A stretch of DNA of 64,000 bases from CAWHNT01 sp963830775 (GTDB lineage: Bacteria > Pseudomonadota > Alphaproteobacteria > Geminicoccales > Geminicoccaceae): positions 1 to 64,000 of the forward strand of contig CAWHNT010000055.1 in the NCBI GenBank assembly GCA_963830775.1, given 5' to 3'. The notes beneath the pieces are model-generated. The model was not told the origin of the DNA and made no database searches. It was given only the letters and a program-made list of their open reading frames with translations. Positions 25,448 through 34,130 of the stretch are shown piece after piece (the stretch's first letter is position 1; every line of letters begins with the position of its first letter). The position numbers and the translations under genes are program-made.

Positions 25448-26980
25448 TCAGTCCGCGACCGCCGCGTGGGCGCCGGCGCCACCACCACCGCCGGGCTTGC
25501 GCATCACGAGGAGCAGCGGCAGGGCCGCCAGGGTGAGCCACATCATCAGGCGGTAGTCGCCGGCATAGGCGATGATCTGGGCCTGCTGGGTGATCACCGT
25601 GTTGAGGGCGCCGGCACCCTGCTCCGTCGCGAGGTTCCAGTACTGGGCCACGGCCGGCAGGTGCAGCATCGGGTTGAACGGCGTGATGTGCGCGGCGAGC
25701 TCGGAATGGCTCACCTGGGTGTTGCTGGCGAGCAGGCTGATCACGATCGAGATGCCGATGCTGCTGCCGATGTTGCGCATCAGGCTGAAGAGCCCGGTGG
25801 CCTCGGTCCGCCAGGCCGGCGGCAGGGTGGCGAAGGTGACCGTGCTCAGCGGCACGAAGATCAGGCCGAAGCCCAGCCCTTGCGCGAAGCCGGTGCGGAC
25901 GATGGCCCACTGCGAGACGTCGGGGGTGAAGGCGCTCATCTCGTAGAGCGAGATGGCGGTGACCACGAGACCGGTGCCGATCAGCAGGCGAGCGTCGACC
26001 CTGCCGATGATACGGCCGACCAGGAACATCATGATCATGGTGCCGACACCGCGGGGTGCCAGGACCATGCCGGCGGTGAGCACGGGGTAGTTCATGAGGT
26101 TCTGGAGATAGGGCGTGAGCAGCGCCAGGGTCGCCAGCAGGATCACGCCGACCACGAAGATGAAGCCCAGGCCGGTCGAGAAGTTGCGGTCGGTGAAGAG
26201 ACGCGGGTTCACGAACGGCCGCTCGGCCGTGAAGGTGTGGGCGAGGAAGATGTAGAAGGCGAGGCCGGCCACGGTGGCTTCGGCGATGATCTCGGTCGAG
26301 CTGAACCAGTCCGCGTCCTGGCCGCGGTCGAGCATGAGCTGGAGCGAGCCGATGGCGATGCTCAGCGCCAGGAAGCCCGTCCAGTCGAACGGCGTCGAGC
26401 GGCGGTCGGTCTCGGCCAGGAAGGTGGAAAGGCCCAGGAAGGTGAGGATGCCGAAAGGCAGGTTGACGTAGAAGACCCAGCGCCAGCTATAGGCCTCCGT
26501 CAGCCAGCCGCCGAGCGTGGGGCCCAGGATCGGGCCCACCATCACGCCGACACCCCAGATCGCCATCGCCTGCCCGTGCTTCTCGCGCGGCCAAGTGTCG
26601 AGGAGGACGGCCTGGGAGAGCGGCACCAATGAGGCGCCGCAGATGCCCTGGAGGAGGCGGAACAGCACCATCTCGGTGAGCGACTGGGCGATGCCGCACA
26701 GGATCGAGGCCACGGTGAAGCCGGCGACCGCGGTGAGGAAGAGGCGCTTGCGGCCGAAACGGGCGGCCAGCCAGCCCGTGGGCGGCGTCATGATTGCCGC
26801 CGCCACGATGTAGGAGGTCAGCACCCAGTTGATCTGGTCCAGGCTCGCCGACAGGCTGCCCTGCATGTAGGGCAGGGCCACGTTGGCGATCGTGGTGTCG
26901 ATCGCCTGCATGATCGTGGCCAGCATCACGCAGATCGTGACCGGCCAGTAGCTGCCGCCGGCGCCCGGTATCACGGCCAT
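25448..26980 (-). CDS. DHA2-family drug:H+ antiporter (EmrB/QacA type)
   Basis: 510-residue inner-membrane MFS exporter with 14 predicted segments. Motif A-like GWLAARFGRKRLFL and the DHA2 motif C region GVMVGPILGPTLGGWLTE are present, and the N-terminus has IDTTIANVALPYMQGSLSAS typical of EmrB. It pairs with the HlyD-type adaptor encoded just upstream (6-bp gap) and, with an outer membrane channel, would expel drugs across both membranes. The marR gene heads this set. Confidence 0.92.
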   Translation of the reverse strand: MAVIPGAGGSYWPVTICVMLATIMQAIDTTIANVALPYMQGSLSASLDQINWVLTSYIVAAAIMTPPTGWLAARFGRKRLFLTAVAGFTVASILCGIAQSLTEMVLFRLLQGICGASLVPLSQAVLLDTWPREKHGQAMAIWGVGVMVGPILGPTLGGWLTEAYSWRWVFYVNLPFGILTFLGLSTFLAETDRRSTPFDWTGFLALSIAIGSLQLMLDRGQDADWFSSTEIIAEATVAGLAFYIFLAHTFTAERPFVNPRLFTDRNFSTGLGFIFVVGVILLATLALLTPYLQNLMNYPVLTAGMVLAPRGVGTMIMMFLVGRIIGRVDARLLIGTGLVVTAISLYEMSAFTPDVSQWAIVRTGFAQGLGFGLIFVPLSTVTFATLPPAWRTEATGLFSLMRNIGSSIGISIVISLLASNTQVSHSELAAHITPFNPMLHLPAVAQYWNLATEQGAGALNTVITQQAQIIAYAGDYRLMMWLTLAALPLLLVMRKPGGGGGAGAHAAVAD

Positions 26981-26986
26981 GCGAGC

Positions 26987-28141
26987 TCAGCCCTGCGCGC
27001 TGCCGGTCAGCGACGAGAGGAGCGTGCCGATGCTGCGCTGGTGGCCGGTATCGATCTCGATCTCGGCACTCATCCCGGCTCGGAGCGGCGGCTCGTCCGC
27101 CCTGGTCTCGACCCGCACCCGCAAGGGTATGCGCTGCACGACCTTGACCCAGTTGCCGCTCGCGTTCTGGGCCGGCAGGACGGAGAAGCTCGCCTGGCTG
27201 GCAGGGCTCAGGCTCTCGACGATGCCGTGCCACTCATGGCCGGGGTAGGTGTCGACCGTGACCTCGACCGGCTGGCCCTCCAGCACGTTGGTGAGGTCGG
27301 TTTCCTTCGGGTTGGCCTCGATCCAGACATGGTCGGCGGCGACGAGCGCGAAGGCCGCCTGGCCCGCCGGCAGGTACTCGCCGGGCTGGAGGGCCGAGAC
27401 CTGGGTCACGATCCCGTCCACCGGTGCGCGAACGATGGTGTGGTCGAGGTCGCGGGCGGCCTTGTCGCGCGCAGCCAGGCCTGCCCGGTAGCGCGGGTGC
27501 AGCTCGACCGCCTGGTCGGGCTTGCCGTCGAGCTGGGCCGCGATGCCGGCCAGCTGCTCGTTCAGGGCCGCCACCTCGTTGCGCGCGGCATCGAGGTTGT
27601 GGGTAGCGGCATCGAGCTGCGACTGCGGGCTCACCCGCCGGCCGGCCAGGTCCTGCTGACGTGCGAACTCCTTCTCGTAGAAGGCGATGTCGTCCCGGGC
27701 CTTGGCGATCTCGGCCTGCTTTTGGGCGTAGCTCGCGCGCAGGGCCTCGAGGTCGGAGCGGGCCATCGCCAGCTCCGCCTCGGCCTGGTCGAGGGCGATG
27801 CGGTAGCTGGAGCCATCGAGCCGGAACAGCTCCTGGCCCTGTCTCACCTGCTGGTTCTCGCTCACCTCGATTCTGGCGACGAGGCCGCTGACGTCGGTGG
27901 CGATGCTGGCCGTGTCGGCGCGGACATAGGCGTTGTCGGTGCCGACATAGCGGCCGCCGGCAAGCCACAGCCAGCCCACCACGATGGCGACCAGGAGCGG
28001 CCCACCCAGAAGCAGGCCCCAGCGGACGAGCTGGCGGCGGCTCCTGCGCTCGGCAGGCAAGCCGCGCTGCCCGGTGGCGACCGCTGGGGGCGATGACGGC
28101 CGCAAGGCCGTGACCTTGGTCGTCTCGGCTGCCTCAGCCAT
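26987..28141 (-). CDS. HlyD/EmrA-type membrane fusion protein
   Basis: 384 residues. Cytoplasmic N-terminus, one membrane anchor (WGLLLGGPLLVAIVVGWLWL), then lipoyl half-motifs GTDNAYVRADTASIATDVSG and GIVTQVSALQPGEYLPAG around a coiled-coil hairpin (about residues 120-210), and a beta-barrel domain with VEVTVDTYPGHEWHG. This is the periplasmic adaptor for the EmrB-type exporter downstream. ATG 28141 overlaps the end of marR, so the marR-emrA-emrB run is coupled. Confidence 0.92.
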   Translation of the reverse strand: MAEAAETTKVTALRPSSPPAVATGQRGLPAERRSRRQLVRWGLLLGGPLLVAIVVGWLWLAGGRYVGTDNAYVRADTASIATDVSGLVARIEVSENQQVRQGQELFRLDGSSYRIALDQAEAELAMARSDLEALRASYAQKQAEIAKARDDIAFYEKEFARQQDLAGRRVSPQSQLDAATHNLDAARNEVAALNEQLAGIAAQLDGKPDQAVELHPRYRAGLAARDKAARDLDHTIVRAPVDGIVTQVSALQPGEYLPAGQAAFALVAADHVWIEANPKETDLTNVLEGQPVEVTVDTYPGHEWHGIVESLSPASQASFSVLPAQNASGNWVKVVQRIPLRVRVETRADEPPLRAGMSAEIEIDTGHQRSIGTLLSSLTGSAQG

Positions 28142-28622
28142 GGCTGCGGTCCCCTTCGTCCTCGTCGATAACGGCAAGGCTCGTCTGAAGGTTCGTCTTG
28201 ACGGTGGTGAGCATCGTGAGCAGGCGCTCGCGCTCGTCACCATCGAGCCCGACCAGTGCCTCCTCGCGGACCTCGGCTCCCAGCGCCTTGATCCGGGCAA
28301 GCTCCGGCAGCGCCTTCTCGGTCAGGAACAGGTTGCGCTGGCGGCGGTCGCGCGGGTCGGGCCGGCGCTCGACCAGTCCCATGGCCTCGAGCCGGTCGAG
28401 CAGGCGCACGAGCGTGATCGGCTCGATGTCGAGGAGCTGGGCGAGGCAGGTCTGGTTGATGCCCTCGCTGCGGGCGAGATAGGCCAGCGTCTGCCACTGC
28501 GCCCGGGTGAGGCCGATCCCGGCCGCCCGGGCGCGCTGCTCCAGCCGCTTGCGCATGAGACGGGCGACGTCGTGGGCGAGGAAGCCCAGCGTCCGCTCGC
28601 TCCATTCCTTGGCCGAGGTCAT
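28134..28622 (-). CDS. MarR-family regulator of the efflux pair
   Basis: 162-residue winged-helix repressor. The DNA-binding core is GLTRAQWQTLAYLARSEGIN, LAQLLDIEPITLVRLLDRLE and the wing GLVERRPDPRDRRQRNLFLT. EmrR-like regulators repress the pump until a drug binds. The gene overlaps emrA by 8 nt and so should control its own operon. ATG 28622 is preferred, with an inverted repeat immediately upstream. Confidence 0.9.
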   Translation of the reverse strand: MTSAKEWSERTLGFLAHDVARLMRKRLEQRARAAGIGLTRAQWQTLAYLARSEGINQTCLAQLLDIEPITLVRLLDRLEAMGLVERRPDPRDRRQRNLFLTEKALPELARIKALGAEVREEALVGLDGDERERLLTMLTTVKTNLQTSLAVIDEDEGDRSHG

Positions 28623-28623
28623 A

Positions 28624-28652
28624 GTAAGCTGCCTGATGATGAGCTTGCTTAC
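28624..28652. promoter_or_regulatory. Inverted repeat upstream of marR
   Basis: GTAAGC (28624-28629) and GCTTAC (28647-28652) are inverted copies with 17 nt between them, in the 113-bp gap between the SDR gene and marR. They overlap the position expected for the marR promoter and could be its operator. Confidence 0.4.
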
Positions 28653-28735
28653 GTATCTCGGCGTGCCGCGGCTCGGGAGTAGCGGCGAGGCAGCATGGCC
28701 GCTCTGCGCCGGAGGCGGGGCCAGCGCCCCGCCGG

Positions 28736-29539
28736 TCAGCGCGAGGTGCGGGCGGCCGGGTAGAAGCCGACCACCTGCTGGTCGAAGTCGATCAGCGCAC
28801 CGGTCATCAGGCCCGACTCGTCCGAGGCCATGAAGCAGATCGCGCGTGCCGCGTCCTCGGGCGTGAGCAGGCGGCCGAAGGGCAGGGTGGCCGCGGCCTG
28901 CTCGGGCCAGTCCGCCGGCTGGTCGTGCGCCTGCATCTGGATCACGCGCTCGTTGTCGGTGAGGGTCCAGCCGAGATTGAGGCCGTTGACGCGGATCCGG
29001 TCGCGCAGGATCGAGCCGGCGACGTTGCGGGTCATGGCGGCGAGGGCGCCCTTGGCGGCGACGTAGGGAGCGAGGTAGCCGGCACCGCCGTGGACGGTGA
29101 TCGAGATGATGTTGACGATGGTGCCGCCACCCGCCTTGCGCATGTGCGGCAGGCAGCGCTGGATCAGGAAGAAGGGCGCGCGGGCATCGACCGCCATGAT
29201 GCGGTCGAAGAGCTCGGGCGTGGTGTCGTCGATGGTGCCCCGGTCGGTGGCACCGGCGGCGTTGACGAGGCAGTGCAGGGCGCCGAAGCGGGCGGCGGCC
29301 CGGTCGACGGCAGTGAGGCAGGCCTGGACATCGGCCAAGTCGGCCACGATCGGTTCGGTGGGGCAGCCTCGTGCGGTCAGGTCGGCCGCCACGGCGGCCA
29401 GCCGTTCCGGCTGCCGGTCGATCAGCGCCAGGCCGGCGGCGCCCCGCGCCGCCATCAGCCGTGCGGTGGCCTCGCCGACGCCCTGAGCAGCACCGGTGAC
29501 GACGGCAACCTTGCCTGCGAACGACGACGGCTCTGCCAT
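28736..29539 (-). CDS. SDR-family oxidoreductase
   Basis: 267-residue classical short-chain dehydrogenase. NAD(P) site VVTGAAQGVGEAT, NAAG motif LVNAAGATD, catalytic Ser in NIISITVHGG and YVAAK active-site Tyr/Lys pair. Asp in LIDRQPERL after the second strand suggests NAD rather than NADP as cofactor. The C-terminal part has the PFGRLLTPEDAARAICFMASDESG signature of sugar or alcohol dehydrogenases; substrate unknown. It lies upstream of marR on the same strand but separated by 113 bp. Confidence 0.9.
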   Translation of the reverse strand: MAEPSSFAGKVAVVTGAAQGVGEATARLMAARGAAGLALIDRQPERLAAVAADLTARGCPTEPIVADLADVQACLTAVDRAAARFGALHCLVNAAGATDRGTIDDTTPELFDRIMAVDARAPFFLIQRCLPHMRKAGGGTIVNIISITVHGGAGYLAPYVAAKGALAAMTRNVAGSILRDRIRVNGLNLGWTLTDNERVIQMQAHDQPADWPEQAAATLPFGRLLTPEDAARAICFMASDESGLMTGALIDFDQQVVGFYPAARTSR

Positions 29540-29631
29540 GATGTGCCTCCCTCGAGCTCCGCGCGGAGGCTAGGCGCGGGTGGCGAGGTGCCGCAATGCA
29601 CCGGCGGGGGAGGGAGGTATGCCGCTCGTGG

Positions 29632-29971
29632 TCAAGCGCTCTGCTCGCCCGCGCCAAGGAAGGCCGTGAGGATTTCCGTGACCTCGCGCAGCTGGGCCAA
29701 GGTGATCTCGCCGATGGTTTGGCCGACCTTCGTGCGCGGTACGGTCAGGATCTTGTCGACCATGATCCAGGATGGACCCGCCAGCCCATTCTCAGCGGTC
29801 GGGAGCAGGCCGATGCGGAGCAAGGACGATTCGACCTCCTTGGTCGTCAGCGGGCACACGGTCTACCGAGGCCGGGGTGGGGAACGCATCGGACTGCACG
29901 ACAAGGGCTGGCCGCGGTTTCCCGGCATAGTCCGCACCGCCGGCGATGGTCACCAGTGAGCCCCGCTTCAT
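29632..29971 (-). CDS. MazF/PemK-type toxin (frameshifted)
   Basis: The start MKRGSLVTIAGGADYAGKPRPALVVQSDAF has the PemK/MazF core with the GKPRPALVVQ motif. After a one-base shift near 29866 the family sequence continues as CPLTTKEVESSLLRIGLLP, SWIMVDKILTVPRTKVGQTIG, the usual second half. Deleting one G in TCGGTAGACCG restores the frame. MazF toxins cut RNA at specific short sequences. Its ATG 29971 overlaps the antitoxin stop as ATGA. A sequencing error and a genuine loss of the toxin cannot be told apart here. Confidence 0.8.
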
Positions 29972-30213
29972 CCTTTCTCGAGCTTGTCCAGCCGGTCGAC
30001 CTCCTCGTCCGCCAGGCTCTCCATCCAGGCCAGCACCTCCTGCTCGTCGGGGCTGCGGTCGAGCAGTCGACATTCCCGTTCAAGCTGCGCGCGGACCTCC
30101 GGCTTGCTCAGGTCAGGGACCCAGATGGTTAGAGGCTTCAGGCCACGCGCACGCAGCCGCTCCCGGTAAGCTCGCATTCGATCTCGAGAAGGCTTCGGTT
30201 GCGGTACGGCCAT
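29968..30213 (-). CDS. MazE-like antitoxin (DUF3018)
   Basis: 81 residues. The pattern RMRAYRERLRARGLKPLTIWVPD followed by an acidic helical half (PDEQEVLAWMESLADEEVDRLDKLEKG) is that of the DUF3018 antitoxins paired with MazF toxins. The gene precedes its toxin with a 4-bp overlap. It would neutralise the toxin and repress the operon. Confidence 0.85.
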   Translation of the reverse strand: MAVPQPKPSRDRMRAYRERLRARGLKPLTIWVPDLSKPEVRAQLERECRLLDRSPDEQEVLAWMESLADEEVDRLDKLEKG

Positions 30214-30288
30214 CGGCGTCGCCCAAAATCCGTCACAGGTGACATAGGCCCGGTCCCAGCGACGCGCAACGGGGCAACGGCCCGGCCA

Positions 30289-32268
30289 TCAGGCCGCCTT
30301 CTCCAGCCCAGCACCCGCGATCTCCACCAGATCGGCCATGATCTCGTGGATGGCGAAGTCCTTGGGCGTGTAGACGCGGGCGACGCCGGCGGCCTTCAGC
30401 TCGCGGGCGTCCTCGGCCGGGATGATGCCGCCGACTACCACCGGCACGTCGCCGATGCCCTGCTCGCGCATCCGGCGCAGGACTTCCTTCACCAGCGGCA
30501 TGTGGGAGCCGGAGAGGATCGAGAGGCCGACCAGGTGGACGCCCTCCTCCAGCGCCGCGTTGGCGATCCGGGCCGGGGTGAGGCGGATGCCCTCGTAGAC
30601 CACCTCCATGCCGCTGTCGCGCGCGGCCACGGCGATCTGCTCGGCCCCGTTGCTGTGCCCGTCGAGACCGGGCTTGCCGACCAGAACCTTGAGCCGGCGG
30701 CCGAGGCGGCGGGAGACGTGCTCGACCTTGGCCCTGACCGGGGCGAACACGTCCTCGACCGTGGCGCTGCGGGCGGAGCCGACACCGGTGGGCGCACGGT
30801 ACTCGCCGAACACCTCGCGCAGCGCCTGCCCCCACTCGCCGGTCGTGACGCCGGCATGGGCGCAGGCGATCGAGGCCGGCATGACATTGCGGCCGTCGAC
30901 GGCAGCGGCCTTGAGGTCGGCCAGCGCGGTCTCGACCGCGGCCTGATCGCGGCCGGTCCGGAACGCCCGCAGGCGCTCGATCTGCTCCGCCTCCGCCCGG
31001 GGATCGACGGCGAGGAAGCCCGCATCCTCCCCGGTGGTAAGCGGGCAGGGTGCGGTCTCGGTGTAGCAGTTCACACCGATCACCTTCTGCTCGCCCGCGG
31101 CAATGGCGCCAACACGTCTCGTGTTGCTCTCGACCAGCCGGCTCTTCATGTAGCCGGCCTCGACCGCCGCCAGGGCACCGCCCATCGCCTCCACGCGCGC
31201 CAGCTCCTCGCGCGCCTCCTCCTTCAGCGCCTCGACCTTGGCGGCGATCTCCGACGAGCCGTCGAAGATGTCGCCGTACTCGAGGAGGTCGGTCTCGTAG
31301 GCCAGGATCTGCTGCATGCGCAGCGACCATTGCTGGTCCCAGGGGCGCGGCAGGCCCAGGGCCTCGTTCCAGGCCGGGAGCTGGACCGCGCGGGCCCGGG
31401 CGTTCTTCGAGAGGGTGACGGCCAGCATCTCGAGCAGGATGCGGTAGACGTTGTTCTCGGGCTGCTGCTCGGTGAGGCCCAGCGAGTTCACCTGCACGCC
31501 GTAGCGGAAGAGCCGGTACTTGGGCTCCTCCACGCCGTAGCGCTCGCGGCAGAGCTCGTCCCAGAGCTCGGCGAAGGCGCGCATCTTGCAGATCTCGGTG
31601 ACGAAACGCAGGCCGGCATTGACGAAGAAGCTGATCCGCCCGACCACCTTCGAGAACTCGTCGGCCGGCACCTGCCCGCCGTCGCGGATGGCGTCGAGCA
31701 CGGCCGTGGCGGTCGCCAGCGCATAGGCCAGCTCCTGGACCGGTGTCGCCCCTGCCTCCTGCAGGTGGTAGCTGCAGACGTTGGTGGGGTTCCAGCGCGG
31801 GATCTCGCGGTAGGTGAAGCTCACCACGTCGGTGATCAGGCGCAAGGACGGCTTGGGCGGGAAGATGTAGGTCCCGCGCGAGAGGTATTCCTTGATGATG
31901 TCGTTCTGCACCGTGCCCTGGAGCTTGGTGCGATCCGCCCCCTGCCGCTCGGCTGCCGCGACATAGAGTGCTAAGAGCCAGGGGGCGGTGGCGTTGATGG
32001 TCATCGAGGTGTTCATCCGCTCGAGCGGGATGCCCTCGAACAGCTCCAGCATGTCGCCCAGATGGCTGATCGGCACGCCGACCTTGCCGACCTCGCCGCG
32101 GGCGAGGGGATGATCGCTGTCGTAGCCGGTCTGGGTCGGCAGGTCGAACGCGACCGAGAGGCCCGTCTGCCCGCGGGCCAGGTTGGTGCGGTAGAGCTCG
32201 TTGCTGGCCCGGGCCGAGCTGTGTCCGGCATAGGTGCGGAAGAGCCAGGGCTGCTCGCGTGTTGGCAT
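30289..32268 (-). CDS. ecm: (2R)-ethylmalonyl-CoA mutase Ecm
   Basis: 659-residue adenosylcobalamin enzyme that converts ethylmalonyl-CoA to methylsuccinyl-CoA in the ethylmalonyl-CoA pathway. The N-terminus WLFRTYAGHSSARASNELYR and FDLPTQTGYDSDHPLARGEVG, with NTSMTINATAPWLLALY, are typical of Ecm. The C-terminal B12 domain carries GKPGLDGHSNGAEQIAVAA, the DxHxxG-type motif, and GLSILSGSHM then PVVVGGIIPAEDA. The single-chain length of about 660 fits Ecm rather than the two-subunit methylmalonyl-CoA mutase. It is divergent from ccr across a 170-bp region rich in GTGTTG repeats, one of which overlaps its start codon. Confidence 0.92.
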   Translation of the reverse strand: MPTREQPWLFRTYAGHSSARASNELYRTNLARGQTGLSVAFDLPTQTGYDSDHPLARGEVGKVGVPISHLGDMLELFEGIPLERMNTSMTINATAPWLLALYVAAAERQGADRTKLQGTVQNDIIKEYLSRGTYIFPPKPSLRLITDVVSFTYREIPRWNPTNVCSYHLQEAGATPVQELAYALATATAVLDAIRDGGQVPADEFSKVVGRISFFVNAGLRFVTEICKMRAFAELWDELCRERYGVEEPKYRLFRYGVQVNSLGLTEQQPENNVYRILLEMLAVTLSKNARARAVQLPAWNEALGLPRPWDQQWSLRMQQILAYETDLLEYGDIFDGSSEIAAKVEALKEEAREELARVEAMGGALAAVEAGYMKSRLVESNTRRVGAIAAGEQKVIGVNCYTETAPCPLTTGEDAGFLAVDPRAEAEQIERLRAFRTGRDQAAVETALADLKAAAVDGRNVMPASIACAHAGVTTGEWGQALREVFGEYRAPTGVGSARSATVEDVFAPVRAKVEHVSRRLGRRLKVLVGKPGLDGHSNGAEQIAVAARDSGMEVVYEGIRLTPARIANAALEEGVHLVGLSILSGSHMPLVKEVLRRMREQGIGDVPVVVGGIIPAEDARELKAAGVARVYTPKDFAIHEIMADLVEIAGAGLEKAA

Positions 32269-32452
32269 CTCAACACCTTTGTGCGTTGCGGCGAGCTGGC
32301 GAGTGTTGACTGGGCCTGCCGCTCCCGTGGCCTACCTAACATCCTTGCTGCAGACGCGTCAAAGCTCTTTTCGTGTTGACGTCCAACACGCACCGTGCGA
32401 GGTGTTGAGCGTCAATAGCGACGGAAACACGGGCCGTCATGAACAAGCAACA
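32258..32452. promoter_or_regulatory. GTGTTG/CAACAC operator array between ecm and ccr
   Basis: Seven copies of GTGTTG or its complement lie in 195 bp: 32258, 32270, 32302, 32372, 32383, 32401 and 32447 (first base of each). Two form inverted pairs: GTGTTG-6 nt-CAACAC over the ecm start (32258-32275) and CGTGTTGACGTCCAACACG (32371-32389), which has 7-bp arms. Such clustering points to cooperative binding by one regulator at a divergent promoter. The helix-turn-helix domain fused to Ccr is the obvious candidate binder (inference). Confidence 0.75.
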
Positions 32453-34058
32453 CGTCGAGCAGGTCATCCGCAAGTTCGGCTCGCAGCAGCGGGTGGCCGA
32501 GCTGCTGGGCATCTGGCAGACGGCCGTATCCGGCTGGGTACGGCGCGGCGCCATTCCGGCACGCCGGCAGGAGGAGCTGCTCACGGCCGCCAAACGCGCG
32601 GGCGTCGATCTCTCGCCCGCCGATTTCTTCGGGGAGGCTGAACGCGCCGACGGGACGACGGGGCTGGCGCCGCCACCCCGGATCGGCCTCGCCCAGGCCC
32701 GCATCATGCCCGACCCCCGAATCACACCCGACCAGGGACAGCGCACCGCCATGACCGCATCGAGCGCCGGCACCGCCGAGGTCATCGAGCTTCGCACGCC
32801 GCACGTGAACCGCATCGGCGCCCGCGACCTCTACGAGGTGGGCGAGATCCCGCCTTTGGGCCACGTGCCGCGCAACATGTATGCCTGGGCCATCCGCAAG
32901 GAGCGGCAGGGCGAGCCCATCAGCGCCATGCAGCAGGAGGTGGTCCCGACCCACGAGATCGCCGACGACGAATGCCTCGTCATGGTGATGGCGGCGGGCG
33001 TCAACTACAACGGCGTCTGGGCGGCCCTGGGCAAGCCGGTCTCGATGTTCGACGTCCACAAGCAGCCCTATCACATCGCGGGCTCGGACGCGTCGGGCAT
33101 CGTCTGGGCCGTGGGCTCGAAGGTGAAGCGCTGGAAGGTGGGCGACGAGGTCGTCATCCACTGCAACCAGGACGACGGCGACGACGAGGAGTGCAATGGC
33201 GGCGAGCCGATGTTCTCGCCCAGCCAGCGCATCTGGGGCTACGAGACCCCGGACGGCTCCTTCGCCCAGTTCTGCCGCGTCCAGTCCCGCCAGCTCATGC
33301 CCAGGCCCAAGCACCTCACCTGGGAGGAGGCCGGCTGCTACGTCCTGACGCTGGCCACCGCCTACCGGATGCTGTTCGGCCACAGCCCGCACCGCCTCAA
33401 GCCCGGCGAGAACGTGCTGGTCTGGGGTGCCGCCGGCGGGCTGGGCTCGATGGCGATCCAGATCATCGCCGCGTCGGGCGCCAACGCCGTGGCCGTGATC
33501 TCCGAGGAGGAGAAGCGCGAGTTCGTGATGTCCCTGGGTGCGAAGGGGGCCATCAACCGCAAGGGCTTCGACTGCTGGGGCGAGATGCCGGACCCGATGG
33601 ACCAGGAGGCCTACGGCAAGTGGGTCTCGGAGGCGCGCAAGTTCGGCAAGGCGATCTGGGAGTTCACCGGCAAGGGCAACGACGTCGACCTCGTCTTCGA
33701 GCATCCCGGCGCCTCGACCTTCCCGGTCTCGGCCCTGGTCTGCAAGCGCGGCGGCATGGTGGTGATCTGCGCCGGCACCACCGGCTACAAGCTCACGGTC
33801 GACGCCCGCTACTTGTGGATGCGGCAGAAGCGCCTCCAGGGCAGCCACTTCGCCAACCTCAAGCAGGCCTCGTCGGCCAACCGCTTCGTCATCAACCGCC
33901 AGGTCGACCCCTGCATGAGCGAGGTCTTCGCCTGGGCCGACATCCCGCGCGCGCACATGAAGATGTGGAAGAACCAGCACAAGCCCGGGAACATGGCGGT
34001 GCTGGTCCAGGCCAAGCGGCCGGGCATGCGGACGCTGGAAGAGGCGGTCGAGGACTAG
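32439..34058 (+). CDS. ccrA: Crotonyl-CoA carboxylase/reductase with N-terminal HTH domain
   Basis: Residues about 105-539 are crotonyl-CoA carboxylase/reductase, which makes ethylmalonyl-CoA from crotonyl-CoA, CO2 and NADPH: DLYEVGEIPPLGHVPRNMYAW, VVIHCNQDDGDDEECNGG, VLVWGAAGGLGSMAIQI (NADPH site), LVFEHPGASTFPVSAL. Residues 1-65 form a Cro-like helix-turn-helix (VEQVIRKFGSQQRVAELLGI, WQTAVSGWVRRGAIPARRQEELL, AGVDLSPADFF). A Pro-rich linker joins them without a stop. The ordinary Ccr start would be ATG 32751, which has only a weak site 12 nt upstream. Codon use is GC3-rich through the linker, favouring a real fusion, but an indel that joined two genes cannot be ruled out. Confidence 0.88.
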   Translation: MNKQHVEQVIRKFGSQQRVAELLGIWQTAVSGWVRRGAIPARRQEELLTAAKRAGVDLSPADFFGEAERADGTTGLAPPPRIGLAQARIMPDPRITPDQGQRTAMTASSAGTAEVIELRTPHVNRIGARDLYEVGEIPPLGHVPRNMYAWAIRKERQGEPISAMQQEVVPTHEIADDECLVMVMAAGVNYNGVWAALGKPVSMFDVHKQPYHIAGSDASGIVWAVGSKVKRWKVGDEVVIHCNQDDGDDEECNGGEPMFSPSQRIWGYETPDGSFAQFCRVQSRQLMPRPKHLTWEEAGCYVLTLATAYRMLFGHSPHRLKPGENVLVWGAAGGLGSMAIQIIAASGANAVAVISEEEKREFVMSLGAKGAINRKGFDCWGEMPDPMDQEAYGKWVSEARKFGKAIWEFTGKGNDVDLVFEHPGASTFPVSALVCKRGGMVVICAGTTGYKLTVDARYLWMRQKRLQGSHFANLKQASSANRFVINRQVDPCMSEVFAWADIPRAHMKMWKNQHKPGNMAVLVQAKRPGMRTLEEAVED

Positions 34059-34074
34059 CCATCGTCTTGCCGCT

Positions 34075-34110
34075 CCCTCTCCCGCCCGGACGTGGCGGGA
34101 GAGGGTTTCT
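34075..34110 (+). terminator. Perfect 12-bp hairpin between ccr and mcd
   Basis: CCCTCTCCCGCC (34075-34086) pairs perfectly with GGCGGGAGAGGG (34094-34105) over a 7-nt loop, followed by TTTCT. It resembles both a weak intrinsic terminator and the common palindromic intergenic repeat with GGGAGAGGG arms. Placed inside the ccr-mcd transcription unit, it would reduce rather than abolish expression of mcd, or protect the upstream mRNA end. Confidence 0.6.
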
Positions 34111-34130
34111 CGTGACGTGACGGAGCGACC

